A DNA stretch of 9,028 bases from the NCBI GenBank assembly GCA_024762915.1, contig JANTGL010000095.1:1-9028 (forward strand), written 5' to 3'. The position numbers and the translations under genes were made by a program. Of the stretch, positions 1-6,400 are shown piece after piece. Each line of letters opens with the position of its first letter. Position 1 is the first letter of the stretch. The stretch comes from Bacteroidales bacterium. Lineage in GTDB: Bacteria > Bacteroidota > Bacteroidia > Bacteroidales > JAADGE01. Below the pieces are notes generated by a model, which saw nothing but the letters and a program-made list of their open reading frames with translations, did no database searches and was not told the origin of the DNA.

Positions 1-1401
1 GGACAAGAACCGACTGCCGGCGGAAACGGATTATGGGAAATAGTTATCGGAAACGGAACATTTCAAGATGCAACTTTATATAATACGGAAGTAACAAATT
101 TAGCTTCGGGATTTAATACATTCCGTTGGACGGTTTTTAATAACGGTTGTAACAGCGGAGGCGATGAAGTTACGATTAACAACAAAAGTTTTACGGCAGA
201 TGCCGGCGAAAATCAAGTGCTGCCTCAGTTTGTAACTTCAACAAATTTGGCTGCAACACTTCCTTCCGGAGGAACGGGAACTTGGCAAATTCTTTCCGGA
301 GGCGGTGATATAGCAAATGCAATTGACCCGAGCACTGCCGTAACTAATTTACTTTCCGGAGTAAACCAATTTCAATGGACCGTAAATTACAACGGATGCT
401 CCGATTATGATGTTGTTGACATAACGGCAATAGATTTTCAACCGAATGCCGGTATTGATCGGATAATTTGTTCTGATTCATTGTTATTAAATGCACAAGA
501 TATGGGCGGCACACCGCAATATTGGTCAGTTATTGAAGGTACCGGAACATTTGATGACATTTACGACCATTCAACATGGGTCAGAAATATAAGCGAAGGC
601 ATAAATCGCTACAGATGGACGGTAACCCTAAACGGGGCAACTGCTTATGATGAAGTCGAAATTACAAGAATTAATGCTTATGCAGGTGAAGATCAAAATA
701 TTTGCGTAAATCATACGACTTTAGACGGAAATATTCCTCTCGGAAGCATTGGCTCAGAATGGGCACTCGTTACGGGAAGTGCAACAATTTTGAATCCGAC
801 TGCTTATAATTCTGAAGTGACAAATATCAACGGAGGAAATAATCTTTTTTTATGGACGGTTCATGCTCCTAATTGTTCCGTAAGCGACTATCTTATTGTA
901 AACTATGAAAGCATCTCGGCAAATGCAGGTTCCGATCAAATTTTATGCGGAAATGCAAGTTCTTTAAACGGAAATAATCCGAGCGCAAATTCAAACGGTC
1001 TTTGGTCTGTCATTTCCGGAAACGGTATTTTTGAAAATCCTTCGATTTACAATACAAATATTTCAGATATAGACACAGGCAGTAATATATTCAGATGGAC
1101 CATATATACAGCTCATTGTTCTGTTTCTGATGATGTCAATATATTAAATGATTCAATTACGGCAAATGCAGGAGAAGATCAAATTGTGACACATCCGTAT
1201 ACATATTTAAATGCTGTACTTCCTGCGAATAGTAACGGAATTTGGAATATTAATTCAGGTTTCGGTATATTTACCGATGAAACGATACCGGATACTTATG
1301 TTAATAACTTAACCGAAGGAGAAAACATTTTTACTTGGACAGTAAACAACAATAATTGTTCTGATGCAAATAATGTTACTGTCACTTATAACTATGTTGA
1401 A
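1..1401 (+). repeat. Tandem ~240-bp protein-coding repeats (Ig/PKD-like units)
   Basis: Five complete units and one partial unit are visible. Start-to-start distances between successive AGxDQ motifs are 82, 78, 81 and 81 residues. The units are diverged at the DNA level and similarity is clear only in protein, so this is an old domain array and not a recent DNA expansion. Cysteine content differs between units: the fourth and fifth carry two each, the others only one. Confidence 0.8.
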
Positions 1402-1653
1402 AGTGTTCATAACGTTGAAAGTAATTTTAAAATTTTTCCGAATCCGACTGACGGAATTATCACGATAAAAACAGTTGAATCGGAAAACTGTTTAATTCAA
1501 GTTACGGATATATCCGGAAAAATTCTTTCAGAAAATAAAATGATTCACTCAAAACAAACAAATTTAGATTTAACAAACTTTCCTGATGGTGTTTATTTAA
1601 TTAAAATATTTAATAATAACAAAATTTCGGTAATTAAAATTATCAAAAAGTAA
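1..1653 (+). CDS. Secreted Ig/PKD-like repeat protein with T9SS C-terminal sorting domain (5' end missing)
   Basis: The frame is open from base 1, so the start codon and signal peptide lie upstream; 550 residues are visible. About six repeats of 78-82 residues follow one another. Each begins with an AGxDQ-like motif (in-window residues 68, 150, 228, 309 and 390 for repeats 2-6), continues with a GxWxxxxGxGxF segment and closes with GxNxFxWTV plus a Cys-containing turn. Residues 475-550 form a type A T9SS sorting domain: FPNPTDG near its start, DISGK in the middle, FPDGVYLIKI, and a basic end. In this family the sorting domain directs export across the outer membrane and cell-surface attachment or release. 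The repeats resemble those of Bacteroidota adhesins and gliding-associated surface proteins, so a structural or adhesive stalk is likely; the N-terminal functional part is not visible. The T9SS assignment is firm; the exact role is unknown. Confidence 0.9.
   Translation, partial: GQEPTAGGNGLWEIVIGNGTFQDATLYNTEVTNLASGFNTFRWTVFNNGCNSGGDEVTINNKSFTADAGENQVLPQFVTSTNLAATLPSGGTGTWQILSGGGDIANAIDPSTAVTNLLSGVNQFQWTVNYNGCSDYDVVDITAIDFQPNAGIDRIICSDSLLLNAQDMGGTPQYWSVIEGTGTFDDIYDHSTWVRNISEGINRYRWTVTLNGATAYDEVEITRINAYAGEDQNICVNHTTLDGNIPLGSIGSEWALVTGSATILNPTAYNSEVTNINGGNNLFLWTVHAPNCSVSDYLIVNYESISANAGSDQILCGNASSLNGNNPSANSNGLWSVISGNGIFENPSIYNTNISDIDTGSNIFRWTIYTAHCSVSDDVNILNDSITANAGEDQIVTHPYTYLNAVLPANSNGIWNINSGFGIFTDETIPDTYVNNLTEGENIFTWTVNNNNCSDANNVTVTYNYVESVHNVESNFKIFPNPTDGIITIKTVESENCLIQVTDISGKILSENKMIHSKQTNLDLTNFPDGVYLIKIFNNNKISVIKIIKK
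1423..1650 (+). other. T9SS type A C-terminal sorting domain (within the first CDS)
   Basis: These 76 codons match the usual T9SS sorting domain plan: a FxIFPNPTxG opening, a beta strand with QVTDISGK, then LxxFPDGVYLIKI and a terminal basic stretch ending in IIKK. This is established as the signal recognised by the Bacteroidota type IX secretion machinery and is normally cleaved off during transport. Confidence 0.9.
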
Positions 1654-1756
1654 ATAATAATAGTAATTTTATCTACTTTAATTGTCATATTGTATTTTAA
1701 ATTAAAATTTTAACTTTTATTAAGATATTAAATTAGTATTTCATTAATTATTAACT

Positions 1757-1764
1757 TATATTTG
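1757..1764 (+). promoter_or_regulatory. Candidate Bacteroidota -7 box (TATATTTG)
   Basis: The octamer fits the TAnnTTTG consensus used by the primary sigma factor of Bacteroidota. No clear -33 TTG is visible at the expected distance. Transcription would start near 1770, about 95 bases before the HAD gene, and the RNA would meet the terminator hairpin at 1820-1847 before reaching that gene. AT-rich DNA yields such octamers by chance, so this is tentative. Confidence 0.4.
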
Positions 1765-1819
1765 TAGTATTAAAATTAAAGTTTTCATAGTTTTAAGGTT
1801 TAGGTTAATAAAGAAGGTT

Positions 1820-1847
1820 AAAAGCACTCGTATACGGGTGCTTTTTT
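1820..1847 (+). terminator. Rho-independent terminator just upstream of the HAD gene
   Basis: The stem AGCACTCG (1823-1830) pairs with CGGGTGCT (1835-1842) across a TATA loop, with one T-G wobble, and is followed by a run of six T (1842-1847). A upstream of the stem can extend the pairing with these T. It would end the transcript of the T9SS-substrate gene, giving a 3' untranslated region of about 190 bases, or act as a terminator or attenuator in the leader of the next gene. Confidence 0.8.
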
Positions 1848-1863
1848 CTTAAAAACAATAATT

Positions 1864-2286
1864 ATGATAATCGCAGTTGATTTCGACGGAACAATCGTTG
1901 AACATAAATACCCGGCCATAGGAAAAGTAAAATTATTTGCTTTTGAAACATTAAAACAACTTCAAAAAAAAGGGCATCAACTTATTTTATGGACATACAG
2001 AGCCGGCAAAGAACTAGAAGATGCCGTGAGTTTTTGTAAAAAAAACGGACTTGAGTTCTATGCCGTTAATAAAAATTTTCCTGAAGAACAATTTGAGGAA
2101 AATTCAATCAGTCGAAAAATTTATGCCGATATTTATATCGATGACAGAAACATCGGAGGTTTTCCGGGATGGAGTAAAATTTGGGAATTATTAAATGATA
2201 AAAATGATGAATTCCTTTCTGCAAAAGAAAAAGAAATTACAAAACTTAAGCTCGGCAATAAATTTAAATCTCTGTTTAAAAAATAA
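1864..2286 (+). CDS. HAD-superfamily phosphatase, BT0820-like
   Basis: A small cytoplasmic hydrolase of the haloacid dehalogenase fold, 140 residues with no signal peptide. Visible motifs are motif I DFDGT (D6 as predicted nucleophile, D8 as general acid/base), motif II in LWTYR (T44), motif III lysine K85, and motif IV DDRN (D93, D94, magnesium binding). The opening AVDFDGTIVEH, LEFYAVNK and the YIDDRNIGG segment closely recall Bacteroides thetaiotaomicron BT0820, a structurally solved phosphatase-like protein. The protein is close to a minimal HAD core with almost no cap, which in this superfamily usually goes with larger or exposed substrates; the substrate is unknown. Residues 120-140 form a lysine-rich tail. 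The ATG at 1864 fits because motif I must lie at the N-terminus. The stop codon directly abuts the stop of the convergent neighbour. Confidence 0.88.
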   Translation: MIIAVDFDGTIVEHKYPAIGKVKLFAFETLKQLQKKGHQLILWTYRAGKELEDAVSFCKKNGLEFYAVNKNFPEEQFEENSISRKIYADIYIDDRNIGGFPGWSKIWELLNDKNDEFLSAKEKEITKLKLGNKFKSLFKK

Positions 2287-3339
2287 TTAATGTTTTATCT
2301 TTCCTTTAAACGTTTTTACAAATTCTTCAAAAGATTGTGTTTTATATTTTTCTTCGGAAAAATAAACTAAAACATCTTCAAGTTGATACGGCAAAATAAA
2401 TCCGTGCATTTCGTTTAACTTAACTTTCTCGGGACTGATAAACACAAAAGCCGGAAATTTAAAACTTTGTTTCAATAAAGCATAACTCAATTGATGCGGT
2501 CTGCCCGGCCCTGTTCCTTTATAAATATCTCCGAATAATGTTTCTGATTTTTGTGAAGCGGCATTGAATTTTACAAAATTATATTTCTCATTAATTAAAT
2601 CTGAAATCACTTTATTCTTAAATACAATTCCGTCTTCAACTTTACAAGATTGACACCAATCCGTATAAATATAGATTAACAAAGGTTTTTTATTTTTTAA
2701 ACATAATTCGGAAGCATCCTTGAGACTTTTTGTTAAAACAATTCCGCTTGTATCCGGAAAATTTACCGAATCAATTTTGGCAATATCATCCGTGTAAACC
2801 TTCTTATAATTAAACTCGTACAAGATTTTCCATTCATCATATCTTGCATTTATGTAAATGTCTTCCGAAAAATAAACAAGTAAGGGTTCAATATCCTTTA
2901 TCTCCGTATAACCCGGAATTTGATACAAATTCCTTTTTCGATCGGTATACACGATGGTGGGAAAAGAAAATCTTCCGTTTAACAAATATTTTGCAAAATC
3001 ATGTTTCGGCTTTCCGCCTACACCGGGATTTATATATTGTTTTCCTTGATAAGTAATCGTATCAAATGTTTCGGCATTAAATCTTACCGGATAAAAATTC
3101 GTATTTATATAGCCGGCAATTCCTTTATTTGCAAAAGTCGTTTTCATCATATATTTACACCATCCGCACCAATCCGTGTAGACATCAATAAGCATCGGTT
3201 TCGGTTTTTTATCAAATAAACTGTCTGCCTGTTCAATTGTCAACCATTTAATCGGACTCGGTTCAACAATCGTTTGTGAGAACATTTGAAAATTAAAAAA
3301 TAAGCTGAAAAACAGTACTATAATATTTCTTATAATCAT
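2287..3339 (-). CDS. Exported protein with two tandem thioredoxin-fold domains
   Basis: The 350-residue protein begins with a signal peptide (positive start, then a hydrophobic IIVLFFSLFF core, likely cleaved near MFSQ), so it should act in the periplasm or on the envelope. Two homologous thioredoxin-like domains follow. The first has DWCGWCK (Cys 58 and 61) with a cis-proline in FPT (Pro 127). The second has DWCQSCK (Cys 229 and 232) with FPA (Pro 296). Both halves end in a VYFSE segment, showing an internal duplication. They look like the thioredoxin_7/DUF255-type domains common in Bacteroidota and probably reduce or isomerise disulfides; the partner is unknown. I chose the ATG at 3337-3339 because it starts directly at the signal peptide; a TTG at 3370-3372 would add 11 residues and bury the signal. 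It is divergent from the M23 gene. Confidence 0.85.
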   Translation of the reverse strand: MIIRNIIVLFFSLFFNFQMFSQTIVEPSPIKWLTIEQADSLFDKKPKPMLIDVYTDWCGWCKYMMKTTFANKGIAGYINTNFYPVRFNAETFDTITYQGKQYINPGVGGKPKHDFAKYLLNGRFSFPTIVYTDRKRNLYQIPGYTEIKDIEPLLVYFSEDIYINARYDEWKILYEFNYKKVYTDDIAKIDSVNFPDTSGIVLTKSLKDASELCLKNKKPLLIYIYTDWCQSCKVEDGIVFKNKVISDLINEKYNFVKFNAASQKSETLFGDIYKGTGPGRPHQLSYALLKQSFKFPAFVFISPEKVKLNEMHGFILPYQLEDVLVYFSEEKYKTQSFEEFVKTFKGKIKH

Positions 3340-3348
3340 AAATTCGGA

Positions 3349-3356
3349 TAATTTTG
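3349..3356 (+). promoter_or_regulatory. -7 box TAATTTTG for the M23 gene
   Basis: TAATTTTG, continuing as GCAAT, matches the Bacteroidota TAnnTTTG element. It lies in the short divergent region and would give a leader of about 30 bases before the ATG at 3394. The same 12 bases (TAATTTTGCAAT) recur before the gene at 6431. No convincing -33 element is seen. Confidence 0.6.
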
Positions 3357-3376
3357 CAATTTTTAAAAACAACGCA

Positions 3377-3384
3377 CAAGATTA
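3377..3384 (-). promoter_or_regulatory. Weak candidate -7 box for the thioredoxin-fold gene
   Basis: On the minus strand this reads TAATCTTG, one mismatch from TAnnTTTG. It lies about 40 bases before the ATG at 3339, at a similar distance as the opposite promoter from its gene. The short divergent region must hold some promoter for this gene, and this is the best candidate I can see. Confidence 0.3.
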
Positions 3385-3393
3385 ATAAAAATT

Positions 3394-5085
3394 ATGCGAT
3401 TTAAAGTATTTGTATTCTTAATATTTACTGTTTCTTTCGGTTATTCTCAAAATTACGATAAAGAATATTTCCAATCTCCGGTACACATTCCTATTCGACT
3501 AGCCGGAAATTACGGAGAAATCAGAACTAATCATTTTCATTCGGGAATTGATATTAAAGTACCGTTTATCGGTTTGCCTCTATACGCAGCTGCCGACGGC
3601 TTTATTTCAAGAATAAGAAAATCTGCAGGCGGTTACGGTAATGCACTATACATTGATCATCCTAACGGTTTACGAACCGTTTACGGTCATATGGACAGAT
3701 TTAAAGACGATATTCAAAAATACGCAATTGATGCTGAATATCAACAAAATAAATTTGAAATTACAATATATCCCGATTCTTCAAAATTTAAAGTTAAAAA
3801 AGGGGATTTAATCGGTTATGCCGGAAACAGCGGTCGATCTTCAGGCCCCCATGTTCATTTTGAAATTCGAGAAGCCGAAAATGATATACCTGTAAATCCG
3901 GAATTATTCAAGTTCAAAATAACAGACAATGTTAAACCCAAAATATTTTATCTGAAGCTTGTTCCTTTAAAAAACAACAGTACGGTTAATTATTCCGACA
4001 AAAAACAAAACTTTAAAGTTTACTATAAAAACGGAAAATATTTCATCCCTAAATTAATTAATACTTCCGGAGATTTCGGCATTGAAATAAATGCCAATGA
4101 CTATATGAATTATGTCAGAAATACACAAGGTATTTATTCCGTAAAAATGTTTGTTGACGACACAATATATTTTTCCTATAAAATTGATCGAATCAGCTTT
4201 TATAAAACACGTTATATAAACAGTTTTATTGATTATGAAGTAAGACAAAAAACAAAAAAAGATTTTCAAAAACTTTGGAAAGATCCGGGCAACAAATTAG
4301 ACATCTATGAAATTTCAAAAAATTCCGGTATTTTAAATTTTTCGGATAATAAAATACATAACATTAAAATTCAATTAACAGACTGTTTTAATAACACATC
4401 AAACTTATTTTTAAAAATTCGCGGCAGTAAACCGAAATCAGCCCCCAAAAAAGAAAACAATGTTTTCTGTTATAATAAAGACAACTATTTTGTAAAACCC
4501 GGTTTCAGAGCATCAATAAAAAAAGGCAGCTTATATACCAATACAAAAATCAATTTTAAAAAAATACATTCTGACAATAATTTATTTTCTGATATTTATC
4601 AACTGAATTCTTATTTAATTCCTTCACAGGAATATATCCATTATGCAATTAAACCTAAAAATCTGCCGAAAAAGTTAATTAGCAAAGCATTAATTGTAAA
4701 TATTGATAAAAATGGAATTTTTTATCCGATCGGAGGAACTTATGTAAATGAGTTTATAGCCGGGAAATGCAAATGTTTCGGAAAATTTGCGGTAACAATT
4801 GATACGATTCCTCCGGTAATTGAATTAAAAACCGCTTATCCGAATAATGATTTCTCGCAAAAAGAAAAGATTGCATTTTTAATATCAGATAATCTGTCCG
4901 GTATCGAAACATATTATGCAACTATCGATAAAAAAAACATCATTTTTGAATACGATATAAAAAACGATAAAATTACATATCAGTTTGACAGTCACATAAC
5001 TTACAATAAACTCCACAACTTACGATTGGTAGTCGTTGATAAAAAAAATAATAAATCAGTTTATAATTTGACATTTTTTAAGTAA
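3394..5085 (+). CDS. M23/LytM-family zinc metallopeptidase (peptidoglycan endopeptidase)
   Basis: A 563-residue exported protein with a signal peptide (residues 1-19, hydrophobic core VFVFLIFTVSFG). The M23 domain spans about 40-170. Zinc ligands are H49 and D53 in HSGID and H155 in HVHFE; H153 of the same motif and H99 in YGHM are the expected catalytic histidines. All are intact, so it should be an active endopeptidase cutting peptidoglycan stem-peptide cross-links in the periplasm, unlike the degenerate LytM activators such as EnvC. About 30 residues inserted between H99 and HVHFE enlarge the usual loop. The remaining ~390 residues are rich in beta strands; from D470 (DTIPPVIEL, then DNLSGI) there is a recognisable Ig-like bacterial domain. 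This long architecture is common in Bacteroidota. Only 30 bases separate it from the response regulator gene and no terminator intervenes, so the two are probably co-transcribed. Confidence 0.92.
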   Translation: MRFKVFVFLIFTVSFGYSQNYDKEYFQSPVHIPIRLAGNYGEIRTNHFHSGIDIKVPFIGLPLYAAADGFISRIRKSAGGYGNALYIDHPNGLRTVYGHMDRFKDDIQKYAIDAEYQQNKFEITIYPDSSKFKVKKGDLIGYAGNSGRSSGPHVHFEIREAENDIPVNPELFKFKITDNVKPKIFYLKLVPLKNNSTVNYSDKKQNFKVYYKNGKYFIPKLINTSGDFGIEINANDYMNYVRNTQGIYSVKMFVDDTIYFSYKIDRISFYKTRYINSFIDYEVRQKTKKDFQKLWKDPGNKLDIYEISKNSGILNFSDNKIHNIKIQLTDCFNNTSNLFLKIRGSKPKSAPKKENNVFCYNKDNYFVKPGFRASIKKGSLYTNTKINFKKIHSDNNLFSDIYQLNSYLIPSQEYIHYAIKPKNLPKKLISKALIVNIDKNGIFYPIGGTYVNEFIAGKCKCFGKFAVTIDTIPPVIELKTAYPNNDFSQKEKIAFLISDNLSGIETYYATIDKKNIIFEYDIKNDKITYQFDSHITYNKLHNLRLVVVDKKNNKSVYNLTFFK

Positions 5086-5115
5086 TTTGCAAAACTGTAG
5101 AAAAGACGTAACTTA

Positions 5116-6003
5116 ATGAAAATTTTAATAGTAGAAGATGACCATGCTTCAAGACTTTTTCTTGAAAGTTTGTTAGAAAGTAACAATTATGATTTCCGTT
5201 CGGCAGAAAACGGTATTGAAGGATTAAACGTTTTTGACGAATACAATCCGGACATCGTCCTTTCCGATATTAAAATGCCGATAATGGACGGATTAGAATT
5301 ACTTGAAGCGATCAGAGATAAAAATTCTGATACGATAGTCGTTATCGTCACGGCTTTCGGTTCTGAAAACTATGCTATTCAAGCCCTGCATCTCGGAGCA
5401 AATAACTATCTTAAAAAACCCGTTTCATCACAAGAACTCCTTCGTTTACTTAAAAAATACAAAGCAATTATTTCCGGAAAATATTCACCCGAATCACTTC
5501 CCGGAAAATTAATAAACAGAACTTTTTCAATCGAATTTAAATCAGAATTTACTAAAATTCCGAAAATTGTTGATAAAATTATAATTGAATCTGCCATCGA
5601 TATGAACGACGGCGAAAAAATAAATATTGAATTAGGTTTGGTTGAACTAATTACGAATGCTGTTGAACACGGGAACTTGGGAATATCTTATATTGAAAAA
5701 CAACTTGCATTAGACGAAGGTAATTTAAGTGAACTCTTTGACGAAAGAGTACACAATGAAAAATATAAAAATCGCAAAATAAACGTCGATTTTTATACGG
5801 ATGAAGAAAAATATCAATGGACGATAACAGATGACGGAGAAGGCTTTAATTGGAAAAGCATCCCCGACCCTACCGATCAAGAGCATATTCTGGAATTAAG
5901 CGGAAGAGGAATCTTTATCAGTAATTTCCTATTTGATAAGATTGAATATTTCGGTAAAGGAAATGTTGTTACTGCTACAAAATACATTTTCGAAAAAGAA
6001 TAA
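5116..6003 (+). CDS. Response regulator fused to an anti-sigma-like HATPase domain
   Basis: The 295-residue cytoplasmic protein starts with a receiver domain (1-118). Its acidic pocket is D8/D9, the phospho-acceptor D51 (SDIKMP), the switch threonine T79 and lysine K101, all canonical. A linker leads to a GHKL ATPase domain (about 135-292) of the RsbW/HATPase_c_2 kind: N box E177 to N181 (ELITNAVEHGN), G1 box DDGEGF (239-244) and G2 box SGRGI (262-266). A charged insertion of about 25 residues lies between N box and G1. There is no DNA-binding domain and no dimerisation/phosphotransfer helix, so output is probably by protein contact or Ser/Thr phosphorylation in a partner-switching scheme, gated by phosphorylation at D51. 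No sensor kinase, sigma factor or anti-anti-sigma protein is encoded in the window. Imperfect TAATTTG boxes at 5064-5070 and 5083-5089 could give a weak promoter of its own. Confidence 0.9.
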   Translation: MKILIVEDDHASRLFLESLLESNNYDFRSAENGIEGLNVFDEYNPDIVLSDIKMPIMDGLELLEAIRDKNSDTIVVIVTAFGSENYAIQALHLGANNYLKKPVSSQELLRLLKKYKAIISGKYSPESLPGKLINRTFSIEFKSEFTKIPKIVDKIIIESAIDMNDGEKINIELGLVELITNAVEHGNLGISYIEKQLALDEGNLSELFDERVHNEKYKNRKINVDFYTDEEKYQWTITDDGEGFNWKSIPDPTDQEHILELSGRGIFISNFLFDKIEYFGKGNVVTATKYIFEKE

Positions 6004-6050
6004 TAATTTTTCTGCAAAATAGGTTATTACAAACGCCGTCAAACTTTCTT

Positions 6051-6113
6051 GTTAAAATTTGTTAAAAATTTGTTTTTAAGAAATATAATTTCATTTCTGC
6101 CGTTAAGATTTTG
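6051..6113 (+). repeat. Three GTTAAAAWTTTG-like direct repeats upstream of the small ORF
   Basis: Near-identical elements GTTAAAATTTG (6051-6061), GTTAAAAATTTG (6061-6072) and GTTAAGATTTTG (6102-6113) lie in the 142-base gap after the response regulator gene. Starts are 10 and 41 bases apart, close to whole helical turns. They could be operator half-sites or promoter parts; each ends in a TTTG as in Bacteroidota promoter boxes, but none has the correctly spaced TA. The A/T richness makes partial repeats easy to obtain by chance. Confidence 0.4.
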
Positions 6114-6145
6114 TATATATCTATTTTATTAATTAAAGTCCATAT

Positions 6146-6328
6146 ATGAAAAAACGTTTTACTTTTTATTTTTCTGTTACATCCAAGAAGAAATCGCAAA
6201 CTTTTATTTCATTTACAAACAAAAAATCGCTGAAGTCCATTTCCGATTTACTTGATTTTTCTTTAAAAAGGTTAATGAAAAGCCCGAGTCAATCATGTAT
6301 CGAAGAGATTTTAAAAGTCGTTGAGTAA
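6146..6328 (+). CDS. Small basic protein of unknown function (60 aa)
   Basis: I do not recognise this protein. It is lysine- and serine-rich, with an N-terminal stretch of alternating aromatic and polar residues (RFTFYFSV, then QTFISF) that suggests a beta hairpin, followed by two probable amphipathic helices (SLKSISDLLDFSLKRLMK and CIEEILKVVE). There is no signal peptide or membrane segment, and one Cys near the end. It starts with ATG after an AT-rich leader and is followed 22 bases later by a strong terminator, which supports a real short gene. It sits 142 bases after the response regulator gene on the same strand, either as the last gene of that operon or as its own unit. Against it: it is short, has no known homologue I can name, and could be chance in AT-rich DNA. 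Confidence 0.5.
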   Translation: MKKRFTFYFSVTSKKKSQTFISFTNKKSLKSISDLLDFSLKRLMKSPSQSCIEEILKVVE

Positions 6329-6350
6329 GATATTAAGAGTAACAGAATTT

Positions 6351-6378
6351 AAAAGCCGCTTAAATGCGGCTTTTTTTT
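6351..6378 (+). terminator. Strong rho-independent terminator
   Basis: A perfect 9-base stem, AAAAGCCGC (6351-6359) with GCGGCTTTT (6366-6374), closes over a six-base TTAAAT loop and runs into eight T (6371-6378). It is the first terminator after the M23 gene on this strand, so it probably ends a transcript covering the M23, response regulator and small ORF genes. It also insulates the following GH3 gene, which has its own promoter. Confidence 0.9.
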
Positions 6379-6392
6379 GTCAATCAAAGTAT

Positions 6393-6400
6393 TAATTTTG
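6393..6400 (+). promoter_or_regulatory. -7 box TAATTTTG for the GH3-serine hydrolase gene
   Basis: TAATTTTGCAAT at 6393-6404 fits TAnnTTTG and is identical over 12 bases to the element before the M23 gene. It lies just after the terminator and 38 bases before the ATG at 6431, which would give a leader of about 25 bases. A TTTG at 6376-6379 is nearer than the usual -33 distance, so the upstream box is uncertain. Confidence 0.6.

Noticed and set aside
217..219. GTG as the start codon of the repeat protein
   Set aside because: The same frame is open back to base 1 and encodes a further repeat with the family motifs (GLWEIV, GNGTF, NTFRWTV), so the GTG is an internal valine codon.
283..1020. Repeated TCCGGA hexamers as a DNA-level signal
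   Set aside because: They arise from the favoured TCC GGA codons for Ser-Gly in the protein repeats and are also found scattered in other genes.
1654..1756. Short A/T palindromes such as TTAAAATTTTAA as an origin or binding site
   Set aside because: The stretch is nearly all A and T, so such palindromes are expected; there are no DnaA-box-like or iteron-like repeats.
2274..2311. Inverted repeat GTTTAAA / TTTAAAC as a shared bidirectional terminator
   Set aside because: Seven mostly A-T pairs over a 24-base loop would be unstable, and there is no T run directly after it.
2844..3219. Plus-strand reading frames inside the thioredoxin-fold gene
   Set aside because: They are antisense shadows of a well-supported gene, without domain or start support.
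3370..3372. TTG start giving a 361-residue thioredoxin-fold protein
   Set aside because: It would put 11 residues ahead of a clean signal peptide and would cover the divergent promoter region; the ATG at 3337-3339 fits better.
5086..5093. Palindrome TTTGCAAA after the M23 stop as an operator
   Set aside because: An 8-base AT-rich palindrome is expected by chance at this composition and has no second copy nearby.
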